From: Streptomyces sp. RPT161
GTDB taxonomy: Bacteria > Actinomycetota > Actinomycetes > Streptomycetales > Streptomycetaceae
Length of the DNA stretch: 64,000 nt
Assembly: GCF_027533845.1 (NCBI RefSeq)
Contig: NZ_JAPZVN010000004.1
Location: 124,001-188,000 of the forward strand
Direction: 5' to 3'
Positions within the stretch are counted from its first letter, which is position 1; every line of letters begins with the position of its first letter. The notes under the pieces were generated by a model. That model was not told the origin of the DNA. It worked only from the letters and a program-made list of their open reading frames with translations, and did no database searches. Shown here piece after piece: positions 43,560 to 51,973 of the stretch. The translations under genes and the position numbers were made by a program.

Positions 43560-44393
43560 GTGACCCATGCGTACCCGGCCGGAGATGCACCGCCCGGCCC
43601 GAAGGCCATCCAAGTCGTCGCCCACCGCGGAGCGTCGGAAGACGCTCCAGAACACACCCTCGCCGCCTACCGCAAGGCCGTCGAGGACGGCGCCGACGCG
43701 CTGGAGTGCGACGTTCGGCTCACCGCCGACGGTCACCTGGTCTGTGTACACGACCGACGCGTCAACCGTACGTCCAACGGGCGCGGAGCGGTGTCCACGC
43801 TGGAGCTGTCCGAGCTGGCGGCACTGGACTTCGGGTCGTGGAAGGACGCCTACGAGTCCCCCGACTGGGAGAGTTGGACGCCCGACCCGCTGGAGCGCAG
43901 CTCGGTGCTCACCCTGGAGCGGCTGCTGGAACTCGTGGTCAGCGCCGACCGGCGCATCGAATTGGCGATCGAGACCAAGCATCCGACGCGCTGGGCGGGG
44001 CAGGTGGAGCAGCGGCTGCTGGAACTGCTGGGCCGCTTCAACCTGTTGCGCCCGGTGGACGGCCGCCCGCAGGTACGGGTGATGAGCTTCTCGGCGCGCT
44101 CGCTGCGCCGGATCCAGACCGCCGCACCGGACCTGCCCACGGTGTTCCTGATGAGCTACGTGCTGCCGAGGTACCGCGACGGACGGCTGCCCGCCGGAAC
44201 GCGGATCGCCGGCCCCGGTATCCGCATCCTGCGCGCCAACCCCGGGTATGTGGCGCGATTGCATCGGGCCGGACATCGGGTTCACGTCTGGACGGTGGAC
44301 GATCCGGCGGACGTGGAGCTGTGCGTACGGCTGGGAGTTGACGCCATCATCACCAACCGACCCAGGCGAGTACTGGAACAACTCGGGCGATAA
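43560..44393 (+). CDS. Glycerophosphodiester phosphodiesterase
   Basis: A 277-residue GlpQ-type TIM-barrel enzyme that hydrolyses glycerophosphodiesters to glycerol-3-phosphate and an alcohol. The signature VAHRGASEDAPEHTLAAYRKAVEDGAD and the metal ligands in LECDVRLTADGHLVCVHD are complete. No signal peptide is visible, so it is predicted cytosolic. GTG start. Divergent from the HtrA gene. Confidence 0.94.
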   Translation: MTHAYPAGDAPPGPKAIQVVAHRGASEDAPEHTLAAYRKAVEDGADALECDVRLTADGHLVCVHDRRVNRTSNGRGAVSTLELSELAALDFGSWKDAYESPDWESWTPDPLERSSVLTLERLLELVVSADRRIELAIETKHPTRWAGQVEQRLLELLGRFNLLRPVDGRPQVRVMSFSARSLRRIQTAAPDLPTVFLMSYVLPRYRDGRLPAGTRIAGPGIRILRANPGYVARLHRAGHRVHVWTVDDPADVELCVRLGVDAIITNRPRRVLEQLGR

Positions 44394-44581
44394 ACCGAGA
44401 AAGCCGACAAGATTTGGTGATAACTGGATCACTTCGGCACCTGCCCCACACGCGGAGTACACCGGCGCGTTCGGACCGTGTTCGACTGCCAAGAGTGCAC
44501 CAAGGGACGGTGAATGGCCTGTTTCCGGTCCAGTCCTTTGGGGCATCCAATCCGTGGCGCGGGGTGAAGGAGGTAGCGGGG

Positions 44582-45112
44582 GTGGCGTTGGTGGCAGCCC
44601 GAGAGGTAACGGCATCCTCGACCATGGCCCTGCCTCATGGTCCGGCGGGGGTAGGTGCGGCACGTCGGCGACTACGTGAGGAACTGGGCGAGTGCCAGAC
44701 CCCGGACACGGTGGTCGACGACGCGGTACTGGTCCTGTCGGAGCTGCTGAGCAACGCGTGTCGGCACGGCCGCCCGATCGACGGTGACGGCGACGGAGTG
44801 CGCGACTCCGGCATACGCGCGGCCTGGCGGCTCGACGCGGACGGGCTGTTGACCCTGGAGGTGACCGACGGCGGCGGGCCCACCCGCCCCAAGCCGTCCA
44901 GCCCCTCGCTGACCGCGCGCGGCGGTCGGGGACTCGGCATCGTCGGTGCCCTGTCGCTCGACTGGGGCGTCAGGGACCGGCCCGGCGAGGTGACGGTGTG
45001 GGCGGTGCTGCCGGTGCGCGGTCGGCACGTGCGACGCGACGCCGTGGGCACGCGCATGGCCGTGCCCGCCGCGCTGGGCGACCTCGGCGGCCTCTTCGAC
45101 GAACTGGGCTGA
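44582..45112 (+). CDS. RsbW-like ATP-binding protein (anti-sigma kinase family)
   Basis: A 176-residue HATPase_c protein of the actinobacterial regulatory group. The N box reads DAVLVLSELLSNACRHG, the G1 box LEVTDGGGPTRP and the G2 box GGRGLGIVGALS. Such proteins often bind sigma factors or phosphorylate STAS partners; no STAS gene is nearby. I chose GTG 44582 because AGGAGG lies seven bases upstream; an in-frame GTG at 44510 is possible. It may be relevant to the PP2C-like protein at 48.7 kb. Confidence 0.88.
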   Translation: MALVAAREVTASSTMALPHGPAGVGAARRRLREELGECQTPDTVVDDAVLVLSELLSNACRHGRPIDGDGDGVRDSGIRAAWRLDADGLLTLEVTDGGGPTRPKPSSPSLTARGGRGLGIVGALSLDWGVRDRPGEVTVWAVLPVRGRHVRRDAVGTRMAVPAALGDLGGLFDELG

Positions 45113-45235
45113 CAGCGGCCCGACTTCCGCCGCGGCTTCTTCACCGGTGGACACGTCCGGCGCGACAACGTCCGCGGCCCGTAGGGCACTAGGCTCGCGT
45201 GGGAAACGTACACCGCACGCGGGAGACACCCAGTC

Positions 45236-46216
45236 ATGGCCAAGAAGCGCCCCCTCACCAAGGACCGCAAGCCCTCGGCCGCGCCCGGCGACGGGGAGGT
45301 CCCGGTCGTCGGTGCGCGGGAGGCCTGCCCGTGCGGTTCCGGCCGCCGGTACAAGGCCTGCCACGGGCGCGCGGCGGCGCATGCGGTGACCGAGCTGGTG
45401 CGGCGGCCGTTCGAAGGCCTGCCCGGCGAGTGCGACTGGGTGGCGCTGCGGGAGCTGGTCCCGGCCGCCACCGCGGAGTTGGCGCTCAAGGGCGGACTGC
45501 CGCAGGGCGTACCGTCGGTGACGTTGGCCACCGTGCTGCCGATGGCCTGGCCCGCGTTGCGCCGCGAAGACGGCGCCGTACTGCTCGGCCTGCAGAACGA
45601 CACCGCGTCCGGGGACATCAGCCGCGATCTGGCCGAAACGCTGCGGCGCGCGCTGGAGACCAAGCCCGGCAACCAGGTGGAGGCGGTGCGCCCGGACCCG
45701 TCCGCCCCCCGGTTGCAGGACCTGCTCGACCTGACCGAGCCGTTCACCCCGGTCGTGCACACCGGCTTCGAGTTCTGGCTGGGCGGCCCGGAGGAGGCGG
45801 CGAAGGCCACGGGTGAGGTCGCCGCGTCCCTGGAGCGGGCGAACGAGGCGGCGCTACCCACCGTACGGCTGACCGGAGTTGAGGCCGCGTACTGGTGCGA
45901 GACCCCGGAGAAGAACCATCTGCGCTGGGTGATGCCGCACCCGGAGGAGAAGCTGCTGGACGCGCTGGCCCGGCTGCACGCGGCGGACGCCTCGTCGTTG
46001 GGCGAGGGGACGCGGCTGGTGGGCTCGTTCCGCGCGCACGGCCTGGTCGTGCCGGTGTGGGACCTGCCGGTGTCGATGCGGGCGGAGGACGTCGAGCAGC
46101 CCGCCGCGGCGTTCGGCGAGCGGCTCGGTGAGGCGCTGGCCTCGGACGCGCCGCTGACCTCGCAGGAGCGCAAGGCGCGCAGCGGCCTGGCGAATCGGCA
46201 GATCACGCTGAGCTGA
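45236..46216 (+). CDS. DUF5926 family protein with SEC-C metal-binding motif
   Basis: A 326-residue conserved actinobacterial protein. Near the N-terminus is a SEC-C zinc motif, CPCGSGRRYKACHG, as at the end of SecA. The rest (~280 residues) is the DUF5926 domain with no known activity. The start MAKKRPLTKDRKPS is basic. A TAGGCT -10-like hexamer lies ~45 bases upstream. It converges on the next minus-strand gene. Confidence 0.9.
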   Translation: MAKKRPLTKDRKPSAAPGDGEVPVVGAREACPCGSGRRYKACHGRAAAHAVTELVRRPFEGLPGECDWVALRELVPAATAELALKGGLPQGVPSVTLATVLPMAWPALRREDGAVLLGLQNDTASGDISRDLAETLRRALETKPGNQVEAVRPDPSAPRLQDLLDLTEPFTPVVHTGFEFWLGGPEEAAKATGEVAASLERANEAALPTVRLTGVEAAYWCETPEKNHLRWVMPHPEEKLLDALARLHAADASSLGEGTRLVGSFRAHGLVVPVWDLPVSMRAEDVEQPAAAFGERLGEALASDAPLTSQERKARSGLANRQITLS

Positions 46217-46255
46217 ACGGCAGCTGACCGCCATCGGTTCAAACGTTCACCAGTG

Positions 46256-46283
46256 CGTGATCGGCACGTGATTCCCGCGTGAT
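46256..46283. repeat. Three helically phased CGTGAT repeats
   Basis: CGTGAT occurs at 46256, 46267 and 46278, exactly 11 bases apart, between two convergent genes; one face of the helix could bind a protein. Confidence 0.5.
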
Positions 46284-46342
46284 CCCCGTCACAACTCCCC
46301 ATAGGGGCTGGTAAATAGGGGTTTTGATCTCGGCACACGAAT

Positions 46343-46424
46343 TTGCGAACGGGCGATCTCTTGTTACCGTTAATTACAGCCCGGTCGCTGGTGCATCCCC
46401 CGTCGCCAGCGACCGGGCCTTTCC
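46343..46424 (+). ncRNA. Candidate small RNA: promoter plus C-loop hairpin
   Basis: TTGCGA (46343-46348), 16 bases and TACCGT (46365-46370) look like a promoter. About nine bases on is a perfect 13-bp stem (GCCCGGTCGCTGG, 46379-46391 with 46406-46418) whose 14-base loop contains CCCCC, followed by CCTTTCC. No gene follows on this strand. The C-rich loop recalls the actinobacterial 6C RNA, but only one such hairpin is seen; it may instead be a terminator for the convergent genes. Confidence 0.35.
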
Positions 46425-46477
46425 ATGTCCGGATGCCGCCGACGGGTCAGTCGCGCCGATACCGACCGGACCAGCGT

Positions 46478-47152
46478 CTATTGATCCGGGTCGCCGCCCT
46501 CGTTGCTGCCCGCGTGCAGCAACACCCGGTCCCCGTCCGGCGCCGCGAACTCCGCCACCGCCTGGTACGACGGCGCGTCCTGGCCAGTGGTCACGGTGGG
46601 GTCGTGCGGCGTCTCGCACACCCGGGGATCGGCCGCGGCGGCAATCGGGCAGTGCACCACCACGGTTCGCTGGTCGGGTCGCATGAGGGTGAGTACCGCG
46701 TTGAGCGGGCCGCCGGTCATATTCCGGTAGTAGGTGCGGCCCCAGGTCTCACGGCCGTCGGTGAGAACACAGGTCTGGGCCTCGACGGCGTTCCGCGAAG
46801 TGAGTTGCGGGCCGCAGTCGGCAGATGCGGAAGATTGCCCTCCGGCATTGGATCGCATACCGGCGGACGCGCCCCCTGCGGGAATTGACGGAAGGCCCAG
46901 CCCTGAGTCGCCCAGCAGACCGGCGGCTTCCGACGGTGATTCCCCCGGCTTGCCGTCGGCGGTTCTCCCGGGCGCGCCACCGGCGGCGCCCCTGGAGGCG
47001 TTCCGGGACGCGTCGCCGACCAGCCCGGGCGTCTTCGCCGACGCCTTTCCGTGCTCCGCCGGGCCCGCCGTCGCGGCGGCGAGCGGCAGCGCCACGGCGA
47101 GGGCTGCGACGCTTGCCAGGGCGATCATGCGCAGATTCGACGCGCGCTCCAT
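46478..47152 (-). CDS. Secreted protein of unknown function
   Basis: 224 residues: signal peptide (RMIALASVAALAVALPLAAATAG), a ~90-residue Gly/Ala/Ser/Pro-rich spacer, and a C-terminal globular part from about residue 108 with four Cys (CGPQ, TCVL, HCPI, VCET), probably two disulfides. AGGTGG lies before the ATG at 47152. No known domain is visible to me. The gene is convergent with the DUF5926 gene and shares strand with the prim/pol-like gene 145 bases upstream. Confidence 0.75.
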   Translation of the reverse strand: MERASNLRMIALASVAALAVALPLAAATAGPAEHGKASAKTPGLVGDASRNASRGAAGGAPGRTADGKPGESPSEAAGLLGDSGLGLPSIPAGGASAGMRSNAGGQSSASADCGPQLTSRNAVEAQTCVLTDGRETWGRTYYRNMTGGPLNAVLTLMRPDQRTVVVHCPIAAAADPRVCETPHDPTVTTGQDAPSYQAVAEFAAPDGDRVLLHAGSNEGGDPDQ

Positions 47153-47297
47153 GGGGACCACCTGCGGTGCCGGGGACAGCTTGATGGAGCCGAACATATC
47201 GGGCGGAACAGGGCTGTTCCGGTGGCCGCGCGCGGTACAAGCCGCTATGGGCGGCCTCTCACACCCGAAAGAGTGAACAGCCGCGGATGTCAGGCCC

Positions 47298-48008
47298 TCA
47301 GTACGCGAGACGGCTGCCGTCGGGCGCGGACGATCCCGCCTCGACCAGGGTGTCGACGATGACCGAGATCTCCGGCAGCCACGGCGCCCCGCCCCCCGGC
47401 CCCGGCTGCGGCGCCCGCTCCCAGCCCACCCGGCCGGCACCGGTGCGCGAGGGCGGCAGCACCACGTAGCCCCCGCGCCCGTGGTACCGCAGCGAGGAGG
47501 GCACCCAGTCGTGCTGGTGCAACAGTTCGCCGAGTTCCTCCATGGAGTACGGCGCGACCAGCAGCGCGGTGCGGGTCGGCGTCGCGACCACGGGGCCGAG
47601 CCGCACCCCCATCGCGTCGAGCGTGGCCAGCGCCCTGACACCAGCGCTGGCGGGCAGGCTGACCGCCGACACCGTGCGGCCGGTGGCGAGCAGCACGGGG
47701 GCGTCCGGGCGTTTGATCCACCACCAGCCGACCATCCGTGCATCCGTCGTCGCGGCGAGCAGGTCGGGGTCGTGCGGATGCGCGCCGGGCACGGCGCAGT
47801 CCACCCGCGCGCAGGCGCAGGTCAGCGCCGCATCACCGCGGGACGAACCGCGCCGCTCCTCGGCCGCCAAGCCGGTTCCGACGCCGGGTACCACCGGCCA
47901 GCTCCACCGCTCGGCGTAGGTGAGTGCCGCGCCGCGCGGTGTCGACCGCTCCCGCCTGGACCACTTGGACCACATGAACCCGCGTCGCCTTCCGAGGATC
48001 TCGCGCAT
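47298..48008 (-). CDS. Prim/Pol-like (bifunctional DNA primase/polymerase N-terminal) protein
   Basis: A 236-residue protein resembling the Streptomyces family named for the primase/polymerase N-terminal domain: ALTYAERWSWPVVPGVG at the start, then a Cys-containing CACARVDCAVPGAHPHDPDLL. The helicase part of true replicative prim/pol proteins is absent and the catalytic acidic pair is not obvious, so replicative function is doubtful. It begins MREILGRRRGFMWSKWSRRE with an AAAGGAA site. It is divergent from the PP2C-like gene across a 600-base regulatory region. Confidence 0.8.
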   Translation of the reverse strand: MREILGRRRGFMWSKWSRRERSTPRGAALTYAERWSWPVVPGVGTGLAAEERRGSSRGDAALTCACARVDCAVPGAHPHDPDLLAATTDARMVGWWWIKRPDAPVLLATGRTVSAVSLPASAGVRALATLDAMGVRLGPVVATPTRTALLVAPYSMEELGELLHQHDWVPSSLRYHGRGGYVVLPPSRTGAGRVGWERAPQPGPGGGAPWLPEISVIVDTLVEAGSSAPDGSRLAY

Positions 48009-48592
48009 GTGCGCTCGTTCCTTTCCCGTAAACGCTCCAGGATCTGCCCGTTACCAACCGAACGCGTCTCCCCCATGAGGGCAGCACACCGCGTACGAGG
48101 CAGCGCATCACGCCGTCGGCCAAGCGTGAAACATGGCGAGGGGTGGCGCTTACATGGCGTTTCGCTTGCTGTCCTGCAAAAGTTCCGACGCCGGTGCCGC
48201 TTGCCGACACCCCTCTGCTCGCAACGCCTCTGTTGTCGCAACCCCTTGTACAGGGGTTCGTCAGCCGTCGTCGTGTAGGACGCGCGGGCCGGGTCGCGGG
48301 TTCCTGCCGGATCTGGTCGATCGGGCGGCCCTGCCCCTGTCCCATCACGTACGTACCCGCCGACGCGGATATGACGCACTGTTGGACACGCTGGTGATTG
48401 GCACTGATTGGCGCCAGTCGATCGTGAATTGACTTAGCCGACGGCTATTTTAAGTCAACCTCTCACCATGAGCCGCTTCTGTGGCCCCTCAGAGACACCC
48501 GCGCGGCCACCTGCGCAATCCTGGACATGCCCTCATCCATGCGTGTACAAGGGAGGTATTGATAGCGGCGCAGCATGACATGGGGGTTTGCA
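48009..48592. other. Repeat-rich divergent intergenic region
   Basis: About 580 bases, less GC-rich than its surroundings. It contains GAAACATGGCG and ATGGCGTTTC in opposition (48128-48166), a perfect AACCCCT-TGTAC-AGGGGTT dyad (48240-48258), tandem TGATTGGC (about 48393-48415) and TTGACTT/AAGTCAA (about 48430-48459). No convincing gene is present; it is probably a control region for the two divergent genes. Confidence 0.55.
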
Positions 48593-48718
48593 ATGCTATT
48601 GACAGAAAAGGGCAGTTCAGCCGCCGAGACAAACGTCACGCCCGAATACCAGCAAAGCGGTAGAAATCCGGGCAACCTCCACTGCGACCGGATTCACTCC
48701 GGAAGCCCCCGACCATGA
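48593..48718 (+). CDS. Possible 41-residue leader peptide coupled to the PP2C-like gene
   Basis: ATG at 48593 with GGGGG upstream starts a 41-codon frame (MLLTEKGSSAAET to the end GSPRP). Its TGA overlaps the next gene's ATG (ATGA), an arrangement seen in coupled genes. The peptide has no recognisable domain. It could be a genuine small protein or a leader that sets translation of the following gene. Confidence 0.4.
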   Translation: MLLTEKGSSAAETNVTPEYQQSGRNPGNLHCDRIHSGSPRP

Positions 48719-50259
48719 GTACAGCCCGCATCCCGAAAGTGGCCGGAATCGATCCTCCCACTACCGGCGTCACCGAGAATCCCGCCAGCGTGGCCGACTC
48801 ACCCCCCGCCGAGACCACCGCCGGCACCCCGTCAGAGCCATCCGCCGAAGCCCCGAGGAAACCGTCCGCGGCCAGCGGAGCCTCTTCGCGCACAGCGCCC
48901 TCCGCACCGCGTGGCGATCGCACCACGACCCCCGCGGCCGACGGACTCGCCGAGGCCTTCCGGTCGATCGACCAGCTCGCCGCCCTCCAGGACCGCATGG
49001 CCTCCTGGATCTCCGACCTCACCACGCTGCACGAGCTGACCGAGGAACTGGCCCGTACCGCCACCCTCGACGCCACCCTCAAGGAACTGCTGCGCACCGG
49101 CGCCGGTCTGGTCGGCGCCCGCCGCGGCCTGGCGGTCCTCGAACCGGCCGACGGCCTGGGCCCGCACACCTCCATCGGCTACGGGCTGCCGCGCGCCGAC
49201 CTCGGCACCATGGAGACGGTGCCGCGCGGCGAGGCCGCCTTCGGCCGCCTGCTGGACGGCCCGGTGGTCGGCTACGCCGACGGCCTGGTGGAGGTGCTGC
49301 ACACCGACCTGGCCCGGGAACCCGAGTTGGACCAGCGCCATCGCGAGGTCGCCCGGCAGCTCGGCTTCGGCGCCAGCTACGGACTGCGGCTGTCGACCAC
49401 CCGCTGCGGCCGGCTCGGCGCCGTGGTCTGGCTCTACGACGAACCGGCCGAACCCACCGAGCGCCAGCGGCATCTGGCCGCCCTGTACGTGCGGTACGCG
49501 GCCGAGCTGGTCGCCCGGCAGATCGAGCACACCAGGGCGCACGACACCCTCGCCGTGGTGCGCGAGGAGTTGCTGCCCAGCAGGCTGCCCCGGGTGCCGG
49601 GGGTGCGGATGGCGGTGCGGCACCGGACCGGGCCGCGCGGTGGCGGTGACTGGTACGACGCGCTGCCGCTGCCGGAGGCCGCGCTCGGCCTGGCGGTCGG
49701 CTCGGTCACCGGCTCGGGTCCCAGCGCGGTGGCCGCGATGGGGCGGCTGCGGGCGTCGCTGCGGGCGTACGCGGTCATGGAGGGCGAGGACCCGGTCGCG
49801 GTGCTGTCCGACCTGGAGCTGCTGCTGCGGGTGACGGAACCGGCCCGGTCGGCGACCGCGCTGTTCACCTACGTGGAGCCGGGGAGCCGCAAGCTGCTGC
49901 TCGCCGGGGCCGGGCACTGCCCGCCGCTGGTCGTCGGCGAGCGGCGCGCCGAGTACGTGGAGACCTCGCTGTCCGCACCGCTGGGGATGCTCAGCTGCTG
50001 GGAGGCGCCCAGCGTGGAGTTCGAGGTGGAGCGCGGCGAGACACTGCTGCTGTACACCGACGGGCTGCTGCACCGGATGGGCCAGCCCGTGGACCGGGCG
50101 TTCGCGCTGCTGCACGCGGCGGCGGCGGACGCGCCCCGGGCCGCCCAGGAGGACCCGGAGCTGCTCGCCGACCACATGCTGCGGGTCTGCCTGCCGGACG
50201 AGCGGGAGACGCCGGGCGTCGACGACATCGTGCTGCTGGCCACCCGCTTCGACGACTGA
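48715..50259 (+). CDS. GAF-PP2C (SpoIIE-like) protein with altered active site
   Basis: 514 residues: ~75-residue low-complexity N-terminus, a short helical linker, a GAF domain (about 110-270) and a PP2C/SpoIIE phosphatase domain (about 285-512). GGDWYD (310-315) keeps the first metal Asp, and TDG (448-450) and VDDIVLL (502-508) keep the last ones, but the normally invariant GDVxGHG reads GSVTGSG (329-335), losing a metal-binding Asp and the His. Such proteins dephosphorylate STAS anti-anti-sigma factors; this one may be weak or inactive. It sits among two RsbW-like ATPases at 44.6 and 52.0 kb. Confidence 0.88.
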   Translation: MSTARIPKVAGIDPPTTGVTENPASVADSPPAETTAGTPSEPSAEAPRKPSAASGASSRTAPSAPRGDRTTTPAADGLAEAFRSIDQLAALQDRMASWISDLTTLHELTEELARTATLDATLKELLRTGAGLVGARRGLAVLEPADGLGPHTSIGYGLPRADLGTMETVPRGEAAFGRLLDGPVVGYADGLVEVLHTDLAREPELDQRHREVARQLGFGASYGLRLSTTRCGRLGAVVWLYDEPAEPTERQRHLAALYVRYAAELVARQIEHTRAHDTLAVVREELLPSRLPRVPGVRMAVRHRTGPRGGGDWYDALPLPEAALGLAVGSVTGSGPSAVAAMGRLRASLRAYAVMEGEDPVAVLSDLELLLRVTEPARSATALFTYVEPGSRKLLLAGAGHCPPLVVGERRAEYVETSLSAPLGMLSCWEAPSVEFEVERGETLLLYTDGLLHRMGQPVDRAFALLHAAAADAPRAAQEDPELLADHMLRVCLPDERETPGVDDIVLLATRFDD

Positions 50260-50312
50260 ACGTCGACCGAGCGGCGCCCGCGGAGAGCCGCTTGACGCGG
50301 CCCCGACAGATG

Positions 50313-50344
50313 TTGTCCACAGGCTGGTGCAAGTGTTGTCCACA
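50313..50344 (+). promoter_or_regulatory. Two directly repeated DnaA boxes
   Basis: TTGTCCACA at 50313-50321 and 50336-50344, each inside a 17-base direct repeat TGTTGTCCACAGGCTGG (one mismatch), 23 bases apart, upstream of aminopeptidase P. Confidence 0.7.
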
Positions 50345-50408
50345 GGCCGGTCTGCACGCGCCCGCACGCGCTTACGATGGCATTCGTCCTAGTGCGAGGA
50401 GGCATGAC

Positions 50409-51866
50409 GTGGCCGAGGAGCGCGCCCCGGAGAACCCCGAAGGCGATGAGCCGATCAAGCAGCGGAAGAACGGCCTGTACCCGGCCGTCTCCGATGAACT
50501 GGCCGAGTTGATGAAGTCCGGCTGGGCCGACACCGAGCTGCGTGACCTGCGGCCGATCGCCCAGGCTCGGTACGCGGCCGAGCGCCGCGCCGCACTTTCC
50601 GCGCGTTTCCCCGGCGAGCGGCTGGTGATCCCGGCGGGCAACCTGAAGACCCGCTCCAATGACACCGAGTACTCCTTCCGCGCCTCGTCGGAGTACGTGC
50701 ACCTGACCGGCGACCAGACCCACGACGCCGTGCTGGTGCTGGAGCCCACGGCGGACGGGCACACCGCGACCGCGTACCTGCTGCCGCGTTCCGACCGGGA
50801 GAACGGCGAGTTCTGGCTGGACGGCCAGGGTGAGTTGTGGGTCGGCCGTCGGCACAGTCTGGCCGAGGGCGAGTTGCTGCTGGGGCTGCCCACCCGCGAT
50901 GTGCGCAGGACCGCCGAGGAGTTGACCGCCGCCGCCCCGGCCCCGACGCGCATCGTCCGCGGCTATGACGCCGGTCTTGAGCAGGCGCTCGCCGAGGTGC
51001 TGGACGCCGGGCGGGACGAGGAGCTGAAGGAGTTCCTCAGCGAGCTGCGGCTGGTCAAGGACGAGTGGGAGATCGGCGAGCTGCAGCGTGCGGTGGACTC
51101 CACCGTGCGCGGCTTCGAGGACGTGGTGAAGGTCCTCGACAGGGCCGAGGCCACCTCGGAGCGGTACATCGAGGGCACCTTCTTCCTGCGCGCCCGGGTC
51201 GAGGGCAACGACGTGGGCTACGGCAGCATCTGCGCCGCCGGTCCGCACGCCACCACCCTGCACTGGGTGCGCAACGACGGCGCGGTGCGCTCCGGCGACC
51301 TGCTGCTGCTGGACGCGGGGGTGGAGACCACCACCCTCTACACCGCCGACGTCACCCGCACCCTGCCCATCTCCGGTACCTACACCGAGTTGCAGCGCAA
51401 GATCTACGACGCGGTGTACGAGGCCCAGGAGGCGGGCATCGCCGCCGTCCGCCCGGGCGCCAAGTACCGCGACTTCCATGACGCCGCGCAGCGCGTGCTG
51501 GCCGAGAAGCTGGTCGAGTGGGGCATCGTCGAGGGCCCGGTGGAGCGCGTACTGGAGCTGGGCCTGCAGCGCCGCTGGACGCTGCACGGCACAGGCCACA
51601 TGCTCGGCATCGACGTGCACGACTGCGCCCAGGCCCGCACCGAGACCTATGTGGACGGCACGCTGGAGCCGGGCATGGTGCTCACCGTGGAGCCCGGTCT
51701 GTACTTCCAGGCCGATGACACGCTGGTGCCGGAGGAGTACCGCGGCATAGGCGTCCGCATCGAGGACGACATCCTGGTCACCGAGGACGGCAACCGCAAT
51801 CTGTCGGCGGCGCTGCCGCGGCGGGCGGACGAAGTCGAGGCGTGGATGCGGGAGTTGCGCGGCTGA
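50409..51866 (+). CDS. Aminopeptidase P (Xaa-Pro aminopeptidase)
   Basis: A 485-residue cytosolic metallopeptidase that removes N-terminal residues before proline. The C-terminal pita-bread domain holds the five metal ligands: Asp in LLLLDAGVET, Asp in TADVTRTLP, His in HGTGHMLGIDVHD, Glu in LTVEPGLY and Glu in GVRIEDDILV. The N-terminal AMP_N domain (about 40-190) is typical of the larger PepP group. Start GTG at 50409 has GAGGAGG upstream; the frame before it contains the DnaA boxes and is not coding. Confidence 0.95.
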   Translation: MAEERAPENPEGDEPIKQRKNGLYPAVSDELAELMKSGWADTELRDLRPIAQARYAAERRAALSARFPGERLVIPAGNLKTRSNDTEYSFRASSEYVHLTGDQTHDAVLVLEPTADGHTATAYLLPRSDRENGEFWLDGQGELWVGRRHSLAEGELLLGLPTRDVRRTAEELTAAAPAPTRIVRGYDAGLEQALAEVLDAGRDEELKEFLSELRLVKDEWEIGELQRAVDSTVRGFEDVVKVLDRAEATSERYIEGTFFLRARVEGNDVGYGSICAAGPHATTLHWVRNDGAVRSGDLLLLDAGVETTTLYTADVTRTLPISGTYTELQRKIYDAVYEAQEAGIAAVRPGAKYRDFHDAAQRVLAEKLVEWGIVEGPVERVLELGLQRRWTLHGTGHMLGIDVHDCAQARTETYVDGTLEPGMVLTVEPGLYFQADDTLVPEEYRGIGVRIEDDILVTEDGNRNLSAALPRRADEVEAWMRELRG

Positions 51867-51973
51867 GGCCGACGGCCTGACGATCGCGGTACGGGGTGCG
51901 CGCCCCGCACCGCGGTCCGGGCTCACCCGCCGCGAGCAGCGCGGGCCGGTCCGCGGGATGGTGGCGGTCGTGG

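Noticed and set aside
41820-44663. A 947-codon minus-strand frame spanning glpQ and HtrA
   Set aside because: It is out of frame with the HtrA protease motifs and antisense to GlpQ; repetitive Arg/Gln-rich translation is typical of shadows.
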